Part shown: positions 36,254-64,000 of the stretch, piece after piece
How positions within the stretch are numbered: position 1 is the stretch's first letter
Layout: the number at the start of each line of letters is the position of its first letter
Source of the DNA: Mastigias papua
Taxonomy: Eukaryota; Cnidaria; Scyphozoa; Rhizostomeae; Mastigiidae
Assembly: GCA_964019165.1 (NCBI GenBank)
Contig: OZ025277.1
Location: 11,477,534-11,541,533 of the forward strand
DNA: 64,000 nt
Direction of reading: 5' to 3'
The notes under the pieces: generated by a model
What the model saw: the letters and a program-made list of their open reading frames with translations, nothing else
Database searches by the model: none
Told to the model about the DNA's origin: nothing
Translations under genes and position numbers: made by a program

Positions 36254-37243
36254 ATGACATCAAATGCAAGTGTTGCAAAGTCTACAAGTGAACCAGACAT
36301 CGCACGGGAGACAGAAGATAAAGGTCAACCGGAGAAAGTTCCAGACACGAATGGGGACTTGGGCATCACGACGAACAGAGATTTTGAAAGCAGGATGTTT
36401 GACAGGACAACGTATCGAGCGCAAGGCTCTAGTTTGGGTAACAAGATTTTAATTGCCGTGCCAATTGTCCACATTGTTGTATCATTACTTTTTATAATCG
36501 GGTCTTATTTTTATGCACGTGATACCAGTGGTACTTCGTTCATGGAACAGGGAAACAACGTCGCATTCATTAGTGAACTGGGAAACAACCAGCCTCAGAG
36601 CAGTCTATTTACTTTAGGGATCGTCCTCACCTCCTTTTCTTCGTTGTGTATCATCGCTACTCGTTTCTTTCAAGTCAAGCATTTCTTTGTCAAATACGAT
36701 GGAAAGTTAAACATTACCGGCCTGATTGTTGGCATGGTGTTTGTTTTCGGTAAAATTGTGTCCGGTTGCTTCCAAGAAGCAAGCCAGCGTGAAGTGCACT
36801 TCACTGGTGCTGGATTCTACGTCATATTTGCGAGCATTTATGCCGGAATACAAACGTTCATAACCTATAAAAACAGGACCTTGTATAGCCGGTGGGAGAC
36901 CGCAGTTTTAGCACTAAGAGCGTTTTGTAGTCTCGGAATGGTTATTGGTACCATTATCTTTTTAGTATTTCTCCATCCCGATCTCCGCAAGTACAACAGG
37001 AGTGGAAAATCTGTCAGCCAGGGGGCAGAATGGTTCCTTGTTGTCTGTAAAATGCTTTTCATGCTGACATTTGTATCGGACTTTTGGTATCTACATCCAA
37101 GATGGCTATTGATAAAACCGCACAACGAGACACTTAGTGATCTTGTATTATCAAACCTTAATGTCGAAACAAATTCTGCTGTCGAGCAAAAAGTCGAAAA
37201 CAGTGCAGGAAAAGGGCCGACTCTGCCGCCAATTCAAGAATGA
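36254..37243 (+). CDS. DRAM/TMEM150-family (Frag1/DRAM/Sfk1) six-pass membrane protein, 329 residues
   Basis: Seen: one uninterrupted frame. A polar 62-residue N-terminus precedes six hydrophobic segments at about residues 64-87, 117-138, 153-172, 185-204, 217-240 and 259-281. The first loop has FISELGNNQPQSSLFT at the place of the ISDTGTTPPES hallmark of DRAM1. GCFQEASQREVHFTGAG matches the family's NFQ...H.GA motif, and GAEW matches the CEW before the last helix. Known: DRAM proteins sit in lysosomal and other membranes and promote autophagy; TMEM150 members act at the plasma membrane. Which subfamily this is cannot be decided. At 329 residues it is longer than typical DRAMs (about 240-270), mainly from the N-terminal tail. 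An in-frame TGA lies shortly before the ATG. The coding region has no intron. Confidence 0.85.
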   Translation: MTSNASVAKSTSEPDIARETEDKGQPEKVPDTNGDLGITTNRDFESRMFDRTTYRAQGSSLGNKILIAVPIVHIVVSLLFIIGSYFYARDTSGTSFMEQGNNVAFISELGNNQPQSSLFTLGIVLTSFSSLCIIATRFFQVKHFFVKYDGKLNITGLIVGMVFVFGKIVSGCFQEASQREVHFTGAGFYVIFASIYAGIQTFITYKNRTLYSRWETAVLALRAFCSLGMVIGTIIFLVFLHPDLRKYNRSGKSVSQGAEWFLVVCKMLFMLTFVSDFWYLHPRWLLIKPHNETLSDLVLSNLNVETNSAVEQKVENSAGKGPTLPPIQE

Positions 37244-37460
37244 TAATTGCTGGGTGTTTGTTTTTTTTATAAAAGTCAGAATATCAAGGATGAAAAGGCA
37301 CAATCTCCAAGGTATCATATGATTGTCGTCTGAAAAATTGCATATCAAATTTAAGGGTGGGATGTCAGTCGGAAAAATTTTGAAAAAGGGATTTCTATGT
37401 TATATTTGTTGATATTATACGAACTGTATTAATTTTCATATTATCATTGTTATTTCATCC

Positions 37461-37475
37461 ATTAAAAATATTAAA
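37461..37475 (+). promoter_or_regulatory. Possible polyadenylation signals (ATTAAA x2) for the DRAM-like gene
   Basis: Two ATTAAA hexamers at 37461 and 37470, about 220 bp after the stop. ATTAAA is the commonest variant signal; no AATAAA is closer. Confidence 0.35.
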
Positions 37476-37754
37476 TCTACAATTTTTATCTTTGATATTA
37501 GCATGGAATTTTATTGTCTCTGTCACTTAAAGCCAAGAATTAAGCGAAAGTCAGAGACATTTTTGCAGCATGTTGCAGGCTATGTCCAAGTGACTCAGTC
37601 GTAAGTGAACTCACCTTGCTTGGGAATAGACAGTAATATACTCTCCCCTTCCAATGGAATTCTATGGAAAGAATGCTAGGCACAAAATGGTGTTGAGCCC
37701 GAGCTGTTTGTGCATGTGTGCTCGTACGGCTGTATTCTCCAGCAAATAACTATT

Positions 37755-39515
37755 GCTCTTCAAGTATGTCCTTTTGTATAAGGAAGTTTTTTGGCTCAGT
37801 ACCGAAACTTTCGTAGCTTTTTCAAGATTTCAGAAATAAACCTTTCTTAAGACTTTCTTCGCAAGAATGCCCGAGTTTGTGTAATACTCCAGTGCAACAC
37901 AGGCGGAGAGGCAGTACCCTAACATGATTCTGGAACACCTAGAGCGGGGGCTTTCAACATGTGGGCGACACGCAAGCATTTTTTCATGGGATCGCGAGAG
38001 AGTTTAGGTGTGGGTATATTTTTTGAAAAGATACTTTTCTAGCAATTGTATACTAATATATTGGTATATCTGTTGTCGGTTTGGTAAACACCTCTGTAGT
38101 CAGAAGAGACCATTTGCCCTTGATCAGAGATGTATGTGGTCTCGGATAGAGAAGTTAATCATAAGTCCAATGGTGATTGTAATGGTGGAGCTCATTGGCC
38201 TGAAAGTAAATCGGGACAGAAGATGTTTTCAAAGTGAAGATCTTGTCTGCATTGTGGTCAGCATTGCTTATTTTATTACCACCCATCGACAAACAAGTCA
38301 TCAAGATGCAGTACCAGCCTTCTCACTGACGCTTCCTTTAATAAGCAGGGACGTAATTTTCAGGAGCTGTGATGGTCTTAGACCCTTGTCTTTTAAAGTT
38401 GGTCAATAAATGTAAATTCAACAGCATTTATCGGTCAGGGCCAAAGTGCACTAACATACTGTAATCAATGGAATATCTGTCATTAAAAGGACATTGTTTA
38501 GCAATGCATCTCTATTCAACACTAAATAAGGATCGGTACCACTGGGGCGGCTGGGCCTTTAGCTCTCCTTCACGTATTTTCCAAGACTTCTTCCTTCTCT
38601 TTTTCAATGTTCATTGTAGAATTATGCTAGATCTACATCTGAGCACTTCACTATTCAACGAAACTTGAGTCTGGGAGACGCCTTTTGAAGCCTTTCTATA
38701 AGATGAGACTTAAAAACTTTTTCTCGCGTCGGACCCACCTATGGTGTGTCCTTCTGCGTTCCTTCATATACAAAATTAATGAAATCGTCCTTATAAATGG
38801 CCACGGGTATAGATTCATTCATGATTCACAGCTTTGAAAAAGATCTGGAAGGAGTAACTTTACTAGGGTTCTTGCCAATAAATTACCAGTTTCGCTAGGG
38901 TATCGACTGGTGTATACCAGGTTTGCATCCCTTCCCAGTAAGAAGTCCCCCACGCCATTTTTAGTAAGTAAGACAGCAATAAGCTTGTATGTTGTCTGTA
39001 TTACAACCATTCTGCATTTTATATTCTCATTATAAAAAGAATTACTTTAAAAATGTACTGCCAGATCAATATTGCCAAGCATAGTATCGTTGTAGTGCAG
39101 TTATTTAAACTTTTAAATTAAATTAGTTTCTACAGTCTTTCTACCCTAAATATTCAATCACAAGCAGGCAAGAAAACAACCCTTTGAAAATATGGGGAGG
39201 GCGAACTACCCCGATCAAAGGTTCAAATTCGCGAAGTTTTAAATGTACCCTTTTTTGCAGCACCGGGTCGATTTGTAATGTTGTGCTTTTCCGAGGGGTC
39301 GCAGTACAAAAAATGTTGAAAACTTTAGGTCCTAGAGAAACACAGCAAATCTGTACAAATGAAATAAATGAAGTTGGTGGGCTTGTATGAATATAGGAAT
39401 TTCAAATGCACATGACCTTATCTAATTTCTTTTCTCAGAAATCCAGTACTGAACTTTCCTGACTTTTTAAGCAGCCGAGCACTATTTCTTATAAACCACT
39501 TTCTTATGTTAAAAG
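37755..39515 (+). mobile_element. MITE family B, copy 5, split by a 1.4-kb insertion
   Basis: The 5' half (37755-37938) carries ctcagtaccgaaacttt, gcccgagtttgtgtaatact. The 3' half (about 39338-39515) resumes at cagcaaatctgtacaaat and ends with agaaatccagtactgaact and ccactttcttatgt. Without the insert the two halves add to about 360 bp, the size of other B copies. Confidence 0.7.
37945..39329. mobile_element. hAT-like element inserted into MITE B
   Basis: The left edge has ggctttcaacatgtgggcga. The right edge has gtcgcagtacaaaaaatgtt then gaaaac, an inverted, imperfect counterpart of the kind found at hAT ends (ttttcaacatgtgg...gcgacc). ACCTAGAG and TCCTAGAG at the two edges may be the 8-bp target duplication. 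Inner DNA has no recognisable transposase; the 133-codon frame at 38008-38409 is not similar to one. Confidence 0.55.
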
Positions 39516-40715
39516 CATGCACTGTAGAAGAAACCATGGTGGTTTAAAATAGCTGGTCTCTTGAAATAGTTTTGACATGGAAAGTCTGAATAACAGATAT
39601 GGTTGTTTATTACTGCGAGAACCTTTCGAGTGAAAGGCAGTTCTAAAGTCTGAGAGAACGTCAGGTGGAAAACTCATGTTTCGGTAAAGTTGCAATTTTG
39701 AGGAAAACTTCGCATATTTCATCGAAGCACTAGCTACAGACACCACCTGTGTACGCTTTTTTGAATGGATTGCTTGAGAGTTTAAAGTATGTTGAGCACT
39801 AGCTACGACTGCAAATGATCAACAAAACAACGGATTTCGATTCAATTATGTGATAAGATGAGATATCCATGAACTGGTGATAATGATGAGATAAAATCTA
39901 ACGCTAAAATGCACGAAAATGAACACACACATCACAAGATCTGGACTTTTAGACATTCACATCATGACAAAGAAATGACAACCTGAAAAAGCCATTTCGG
40001 TGATTTCGTCATATTGATGATAGAAAAGGTAAGCTGCAAAGAACAAATGGAGGCAATTGTTCCTTCCTTTTACAGCAAGTATTGTTGGGTGTTTCTTTTG
40101 TGCCTGGGTGATACAACGGATGTGACGCACAGTATAAATATATAGTAGAGGTCATCCAGAAAGCACCTGTACCCAACATCATAACCATTTTGATCCATCC
40201 ACCCACCCACCCTGTACATGTGAGCGTGCTTTTGATTTAATTTAACCACCCCTGTACGAGTGTACAAATTTTCTTTGATAATTCATGAAAAGCCTTGCCC
40301 ATTTTTAGCAACAGCATTTTACACAGTGAGCGAAGCATCTGTTAAGTTCTCACTTTTCTCGAAGTAATTGCTTCAATGTTTTCATTTTGGGCCACTCTGC
40401 CTGTATTTTCCCTTAACATGCACAATGGGTTGGCCTATTATGCACAATGGGTAGGCTTTTGAAGGAGTCTATAGCACCACGTGTTGAAAAAACTTAGACT
40501 CCTTTTTGAAGGTGAGTGAACTTTAACACGTGGAAAGGAAATCTACTTTCTGCTTGGATTGAATGCCTCAATCTTGATATCATATATTTGCCATAGAATG
40601 GGGGGGGGGGCGTCACAGCCCCCTAGCCCCCTCGCTCTAGTGTGCATTGAAAAAAGCCATAAAAGGAAGAAGAATTTGCAACCCTGGTACTGAGAGAGTA
40701 GATTTGATGACTCTG
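39516..40715. other. Intergenic / 3' flank of RCCD1
   Basis: No gene seen. A poly-G run is at about 40599-40608, and a short direct repeat (tgcacaatgggttggccta type) at 40420-40460. Confidence 0.45.
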
Positions 40716-43501
40716 TCACTTTTGGCCATTTGTAATACTGGCTGAAATCAATGTATTCCAACCATTACATACAACATTAGAGATCATATTGGAACCAGTA
40801 GAGAGGTCTTGTACAATATTTGGGCAATGTCTGTCCTCTTGATCCCCTAAGCCAAGTTGGCCATATCTATTCCAACCCCATGTCCAAAGGGTTTTGTCAA
40901 TGAAGATGGCAGCTGAGTGCCTTGTCCCACAGCTGACTTTCTCTACTTCTTTTTCACAGTCTATCAGAACAGGAAATGTGGACAACATAGATCTCTTGCA
41001 ACTTTCATGATTAGTACATGATTTTTGCTGACTTAAAGGGTCATCATCAGGGAAACAACCAATGCCAAGCTGCCCACTTTGGTTCCAACCCCAGCTGTAA
41101 ACATCACCAGAATCTTGAAAAAAATACAACAAAACACATTAAAACAAGAATATTGACATATAAGCTGCAATTATTCTTGTAAATAAGTGTTTAATGTTTC
41201 AAACTTGTGAAATCAACATTTTGAACAGTTTATCTTTTCAGTTTCATGGCTAACCAAATGGTTGTAACTGAGTTGGTACAATTTCTATACATAGCATAAA
41301 GAAGAGTGGATAACAGTAAACAGTGAAAGCTTTTATCCTAGTAATGTGGAACACAGTATAGATGGATGGATAGAACAAACATTCCAAAAAAGAACGCAAA
41401 ATATAACCATATCATCATTCTTACAAGGTGTCTTGTTTAAATATCACAAGATGAACTGACCATTGCAAAAAAGGTAGAGAAATCTACTGAGACCAATTCT
41501 TAGTAATTCACCGGTTAATGCCAAAGAATGCCATCCACCAGCTGCAACCATTTGTATGTGCAGTGAGTCAAAGGCATCTAAAATTGTTGGGGAGCTTCTG
41601 TTTTCTAATGAGCCTATCCCAAGTTGACCCTTGCTTCCAGATCCAAAGCTGAAAACACTCCCATTAGATGTTACCAACAAAACATGCTCCTTTCCACAGC
41701 TCAAAGATTGCACAACAGTCTTTTCAGGAATGTTGAATCGTGTCAAAGTAAACTCATGTCTTTCAGGGCTTTCTTCCCTAAGACAAAATTTAATATTAAC
41801 TATCAAAGGTAATACATACTATTCACAAAAGAGAAGGGGGGATGATTTTCATCAGGGTAACTTTACATGCTTTTGGAGTACTAAATAAGTGGATAGGGGT
41901 GAGGTGGTAATTAAAGGGTGGTTGGAAACTGTTCTGGAAATTAATAAATGAAGAGTGGGTCAAATGCGGCTAGAAAATAGAAGACAATGATATTTTGAGG
42001 AACAGCCTAAAAGACTTACTAATCATGAAACATCAATAAAAAGCAAGGTGAAGAAAATTATAAATATATGACAAATGATTATTAAATAACTGTCTTGTTG
42101 GTCTCCAAGTAAGTGAAAGCAGTCTCTGGGAAGAAACACAGTTTCATTGATAAAATCCTAAATCAATAAATGGGGGTGGGGCTGGAAGAAATGCAGGAGG
42201 GGTCATTCAATTAGTACGCATGCTCCAAAATGGCTAACATTTGACCCCCCTCCCCCCTCATACGCTTGATACACATCCCCCTCTTTTGCGTACGTACTCT
42301 TGGTTGTTTGACCCCCCCCCCCACATCTCTCAATGAAGTGGTCCTTTGTAAATGAAAATATTGCAGGATGTCTGCAAAAAGCTGATAGTTATAAGTTTTT
42401 GCTTTGTGTATGTACTTAATGTGTCAACCCCCCTCCCCCTTGTACGCATTCGTACGCATTTGCTTGACCCCCTCTCCCCCTTTCATGCATACGTACTAAA
42501 TGAATGACCCAGAGGGTGTAAAAATGTTAAGAACAAACAACTGGGAGGGACAATTATTTGGTGCTCAAGAGTACATACTTTTCAAAATTCATATATCTCA
42601 CAAACATAAGGTGTTATGGTTGTCAGTAGCAGCACTTATTAGATATACATGATATCATAAATTCTTTCTCTATCTAGGATATTACTTGTACTTAATTTTC
42701 ATAACTAGTGAATATATATGTAACAATATAACTTAAGGGCTCTTGGATATATGCTTAATTGCAGAAAATGTATGTAAAATATTCTAATTATTACAATACT
42801 AAATTATGAAGGATTAAAGAAACATTTCATTACTACCATGGCCATTTCCTCTTGTTCAACATGTTGACTAATGTGTTTTATATTTGGGGTAAATATTGCT
42901 CAAAAAGTAAGTGTTGTAATTAATGCAGAATTCTCTGGCCCACATTTTGGAAACCTTGGGATATTCAATGTCCCAGTTGTCAACAGCATTGCCATTTGAT
43001 CAAATTGCACATATTTTAATAGCTTTGATTCTACCTCTGAGTTATCTCTCCAGCTTTGAAGACACCTTTGTCCCCCATCAAATAAAAGTCATTTTTGATA
43101 TTCCATCTTATTTGGTCAATACAATGAAAGCCAAATCCCCTTGGACAATCTGAGTATTCTAGTCTTATCCAAGGTTGTTGAAGAACTTCCTTTTCAGAAG
43201 AAATGAAATGACATCCTTTTGATACATTCTTGCTGTCTTCTGAGAACCCATATTGCCTGTTGTCATCTCGATCACCACCACTAACATACACAGAAGACCA
43301 CGAATAGAATAGGTACTCGTGCCATTGCAGTTCTACGGGATTTACAAAGAAAAGCTCCCCTTCATTATCATTATGTTTTTTGTCTCGATTCAAGTCTGCT
43401 AGAGCAGCAGCACTTTGGCAAGCGTTCTTCTTCTCATGGACTAAGTTAGTGAACTGGTTGAAGCCATTGAACCCACAAACAAGATAGACATAGCGTTGCA
43501 T
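40716..43501 (-). CDS. RCCD1: RCCD1, RCC1 domain-containing protein 1 (3 coding exons, 376 residues)
   Basis: Seen: exons 43501-43035, 41777-41512 and 41113-40716 join in phase (AG|G, then G|AT), giving 376 codons plus stop, about the size of human RCCD1. Exon 1 starts MQRYVYLVCGFNGFNQF, like the GFGFCGFGQ start of the human protein. RCC1-type repeats follow: HVLLVTSNGSVFSFGSGSKG, MVAAGGWHSLALTDSGDVYS, WGWNQSGQLGIG, SCGTRHSAAIF, and WTWGWNRYGQLGLGD. The end CNGWNTLISA matches the family C-terminus. Known: vertebrate RCCD1 partners the demethylase KDM8 at chromatin. Intron 1 holds a 311-bp MITE. Neighbour: beta-spectrin begins 1.2 kb away on the other strand. Confidence 0.93.
42200..42510. mobile_element. 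MITE family E in RCCD1 intron 1
   Basis: 311 bp with inverted ends gggtcattcaattagtacgc and gtactaaatgaatgaccc. Runs of C and repeated gtacgcat lie inside. Noncoding. Confidence 0.85.
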
Positions 43502-44717
43502 TGTGGATGGACAAGGTCATGGCTCTCGTCTTCAGGTAACTAGGGACAGTGTCTAGCATACAGCATTATAAGCGCCTAACGACTCCCTGGTAGTTGCAAA
43601 ATACCTTTAAGTTGCCAAAATCCAAAAACCTGATCTATGATTTACACTTATTGTTCATATAACCGATAGTGGTAGCACGAATTACTGAAAATACCTCTAG
43701 TTCAACTCTTACTGCTAGCTAATGCACGAGCCAGTGTTTATGTTGTTATGAGGTTTTAGTAATATCATTACAATGATATAGAAGCGCTGTTTCAAGTAAT
43801 CTGCTGTAATCAAGTAATCATTTTAGTAATCTGCTGTTTCATAATGGTCCTTCTGCAACCGAGGCTAAATGGGCTCGGCCCTCGGCTAGACCAGCTGTCC
43901 CATAATCCAGTGCGTCATACTGTTTTGAAATCTCGATGTGGGCGCGTTCCTTGAATGGCATAGGAGAGGTCATACCTTGGAGACATTTGAGTCTAAAATT
44001 TATGTGGAAACTTTAAGCTAGCAATGTGTAGATGGTAGACTGGTGCTAATAATCCATCCATTTGCATGTGCAACTTTTGGTAAGTCAGTTATTCTTACTT
44101 TCTTCTTTTTGAAAGCTAGATTTAGTTTATCACCCTAACTCCTATAGACTGATCGAAGGCTACAAATATATGTCATACTTTAGCAGCAGGTTGTACTGTG
44201 CGTTAATAAGCATATTATCAAGTACAAGTCAACAGCAGTAGTATATTGACACATGTAAAAGCTCTTCATTTTGGTTTGCCATGTTGAGACTTTCTCATGC
44301 CTAACAATTTTCCTTTCCTTTATTTTTCATGTCTATCATGCTGAGTAGATATGCTAAAAATAGCGCAAGTAGTGAAGAAAATGGGGCGGTCAGAAAATGG
44401 AAAATATGCAAAGCACGAAGATTTTGTTTTTATTTGGATAGGAATATGTCAGTCTAAAGTACTGCCGGTACTAGCAGTGCTCTCAGAATTGGTATTTCAC
44501 CCTTATCTACTCTAGTAGGATGACATGCTTAATTCATTGATCGAGTTTCCCCATAATACAAACTGAACATGATATGGGCAGCGATCAGAATCCCGAAGAA
44601 AGATATGCGAGGAAGCATTTTTTAGATATAGTAATGGTCGAGAAAGAGTATCATTTATTCTCTTTTTTATAGATACTGGTGTTTGTGATATAATCGCAGA
44701 GCAAGATAAACGAAAGG
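43502..44717. promoter_or_regulatory. Putative divergent promoter between RCCD1 and beta-spectrin
   Basis: The two start codons point away from each other across 1.2 kb that contains no other gene. No TATA box or CpG-rich core is clear. An acceptor-like ataatcgcag at 44690-44699 suggests the spectrin ATG may lie in its second exon, so the true spectrin promoter could be anywhere upstream. Confidence 0.4.

Positions 44718-64000
<19,283 letters not shown>

Noticed and set aside
38008..38409. 133-codon frame as a hAT transposase remnant
   Set aside because: No DDE-type or hAT dimerisation motif; the hAT call for the surrounding insertion rests only on its edges.

Overview
The window is nuclear DNA from an animal. 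It has intron-rich genes with GT-AG splice sites, low GC, long (TA)n tracts, degraded LINEs, tRNA-derived SINE-like elements and many short inverted-repeat elements. The gene content (conventional beta-spectrin, RCCD1, a DRAM/TMEM150-type protein and a long DPH6 with RidA-like domains) points to an invertebrate. Vertebrate DPH6 lacks the RidA part, which is present here. A cnidarian-grade marine invertebrate would fit the repeats, but the species cannot be fixed from sequence reading alone.

Layout: (1) 1,822-20,517, minus strand: a DPH6 (diphthine-ammonia ligase) gene. I reconstructed it as 18 coding exons whose splice phases agree, about 702 codons. Its introns hold a 575-bp satellite, a LINE fragment, SINE-like DNA and many MITE-like elements. 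(2) About 20.5-36.2 kb: gene-poor accessory DNA with three repeat-rich areas. The most striking is at 21.75-22.80 kb, where (TA)n tracts with inverted flanks alternate with tRNA-like sequences and short hairpins resembling a hammerhead core. Two LINE reverse-transcriptase fragments and several dispersed repeats are also here. (3) 36,254-37,243, plus strand: an intronless coding region for a six-pass DRAM/TMEM150-family membrane protein. (4) 37.75-39.5 kb: a MITE split by a 1.4-kb hAT-like insertion. (5) 40,716-43,501, minus strand: RCCD1, three coding exons, 376 codons. (6) 44,718 to the window end, plus strand: the 5' half of a conventional beta-spectrin gene (16 coding exons seen, open at the right edge). 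It lies head-to-head with RCCD1 across about 1.2 kb.

The genes are unrelated in function: tRNA/eEF2 modification-type chemistry (DPH6), an autophagy/membrane protein (DRAM-like), a chromatin-linked RCC1-repeat protein (RCCD1) and membrane skeleton (spectrin). The only plausible shared regulation is the RCCD1/beta-spectrin divergent promoter.

The most unusual non-genic observation is a set of at least four MITE-like families with different bodies that end in nearly the same terminus (close to TACACGCTTTTTTATAAG). Together with the tRNA-like/(TA)n composite locus, this is the best candidate for something undescribed. All calls come from reading the sequence; no database search was run.
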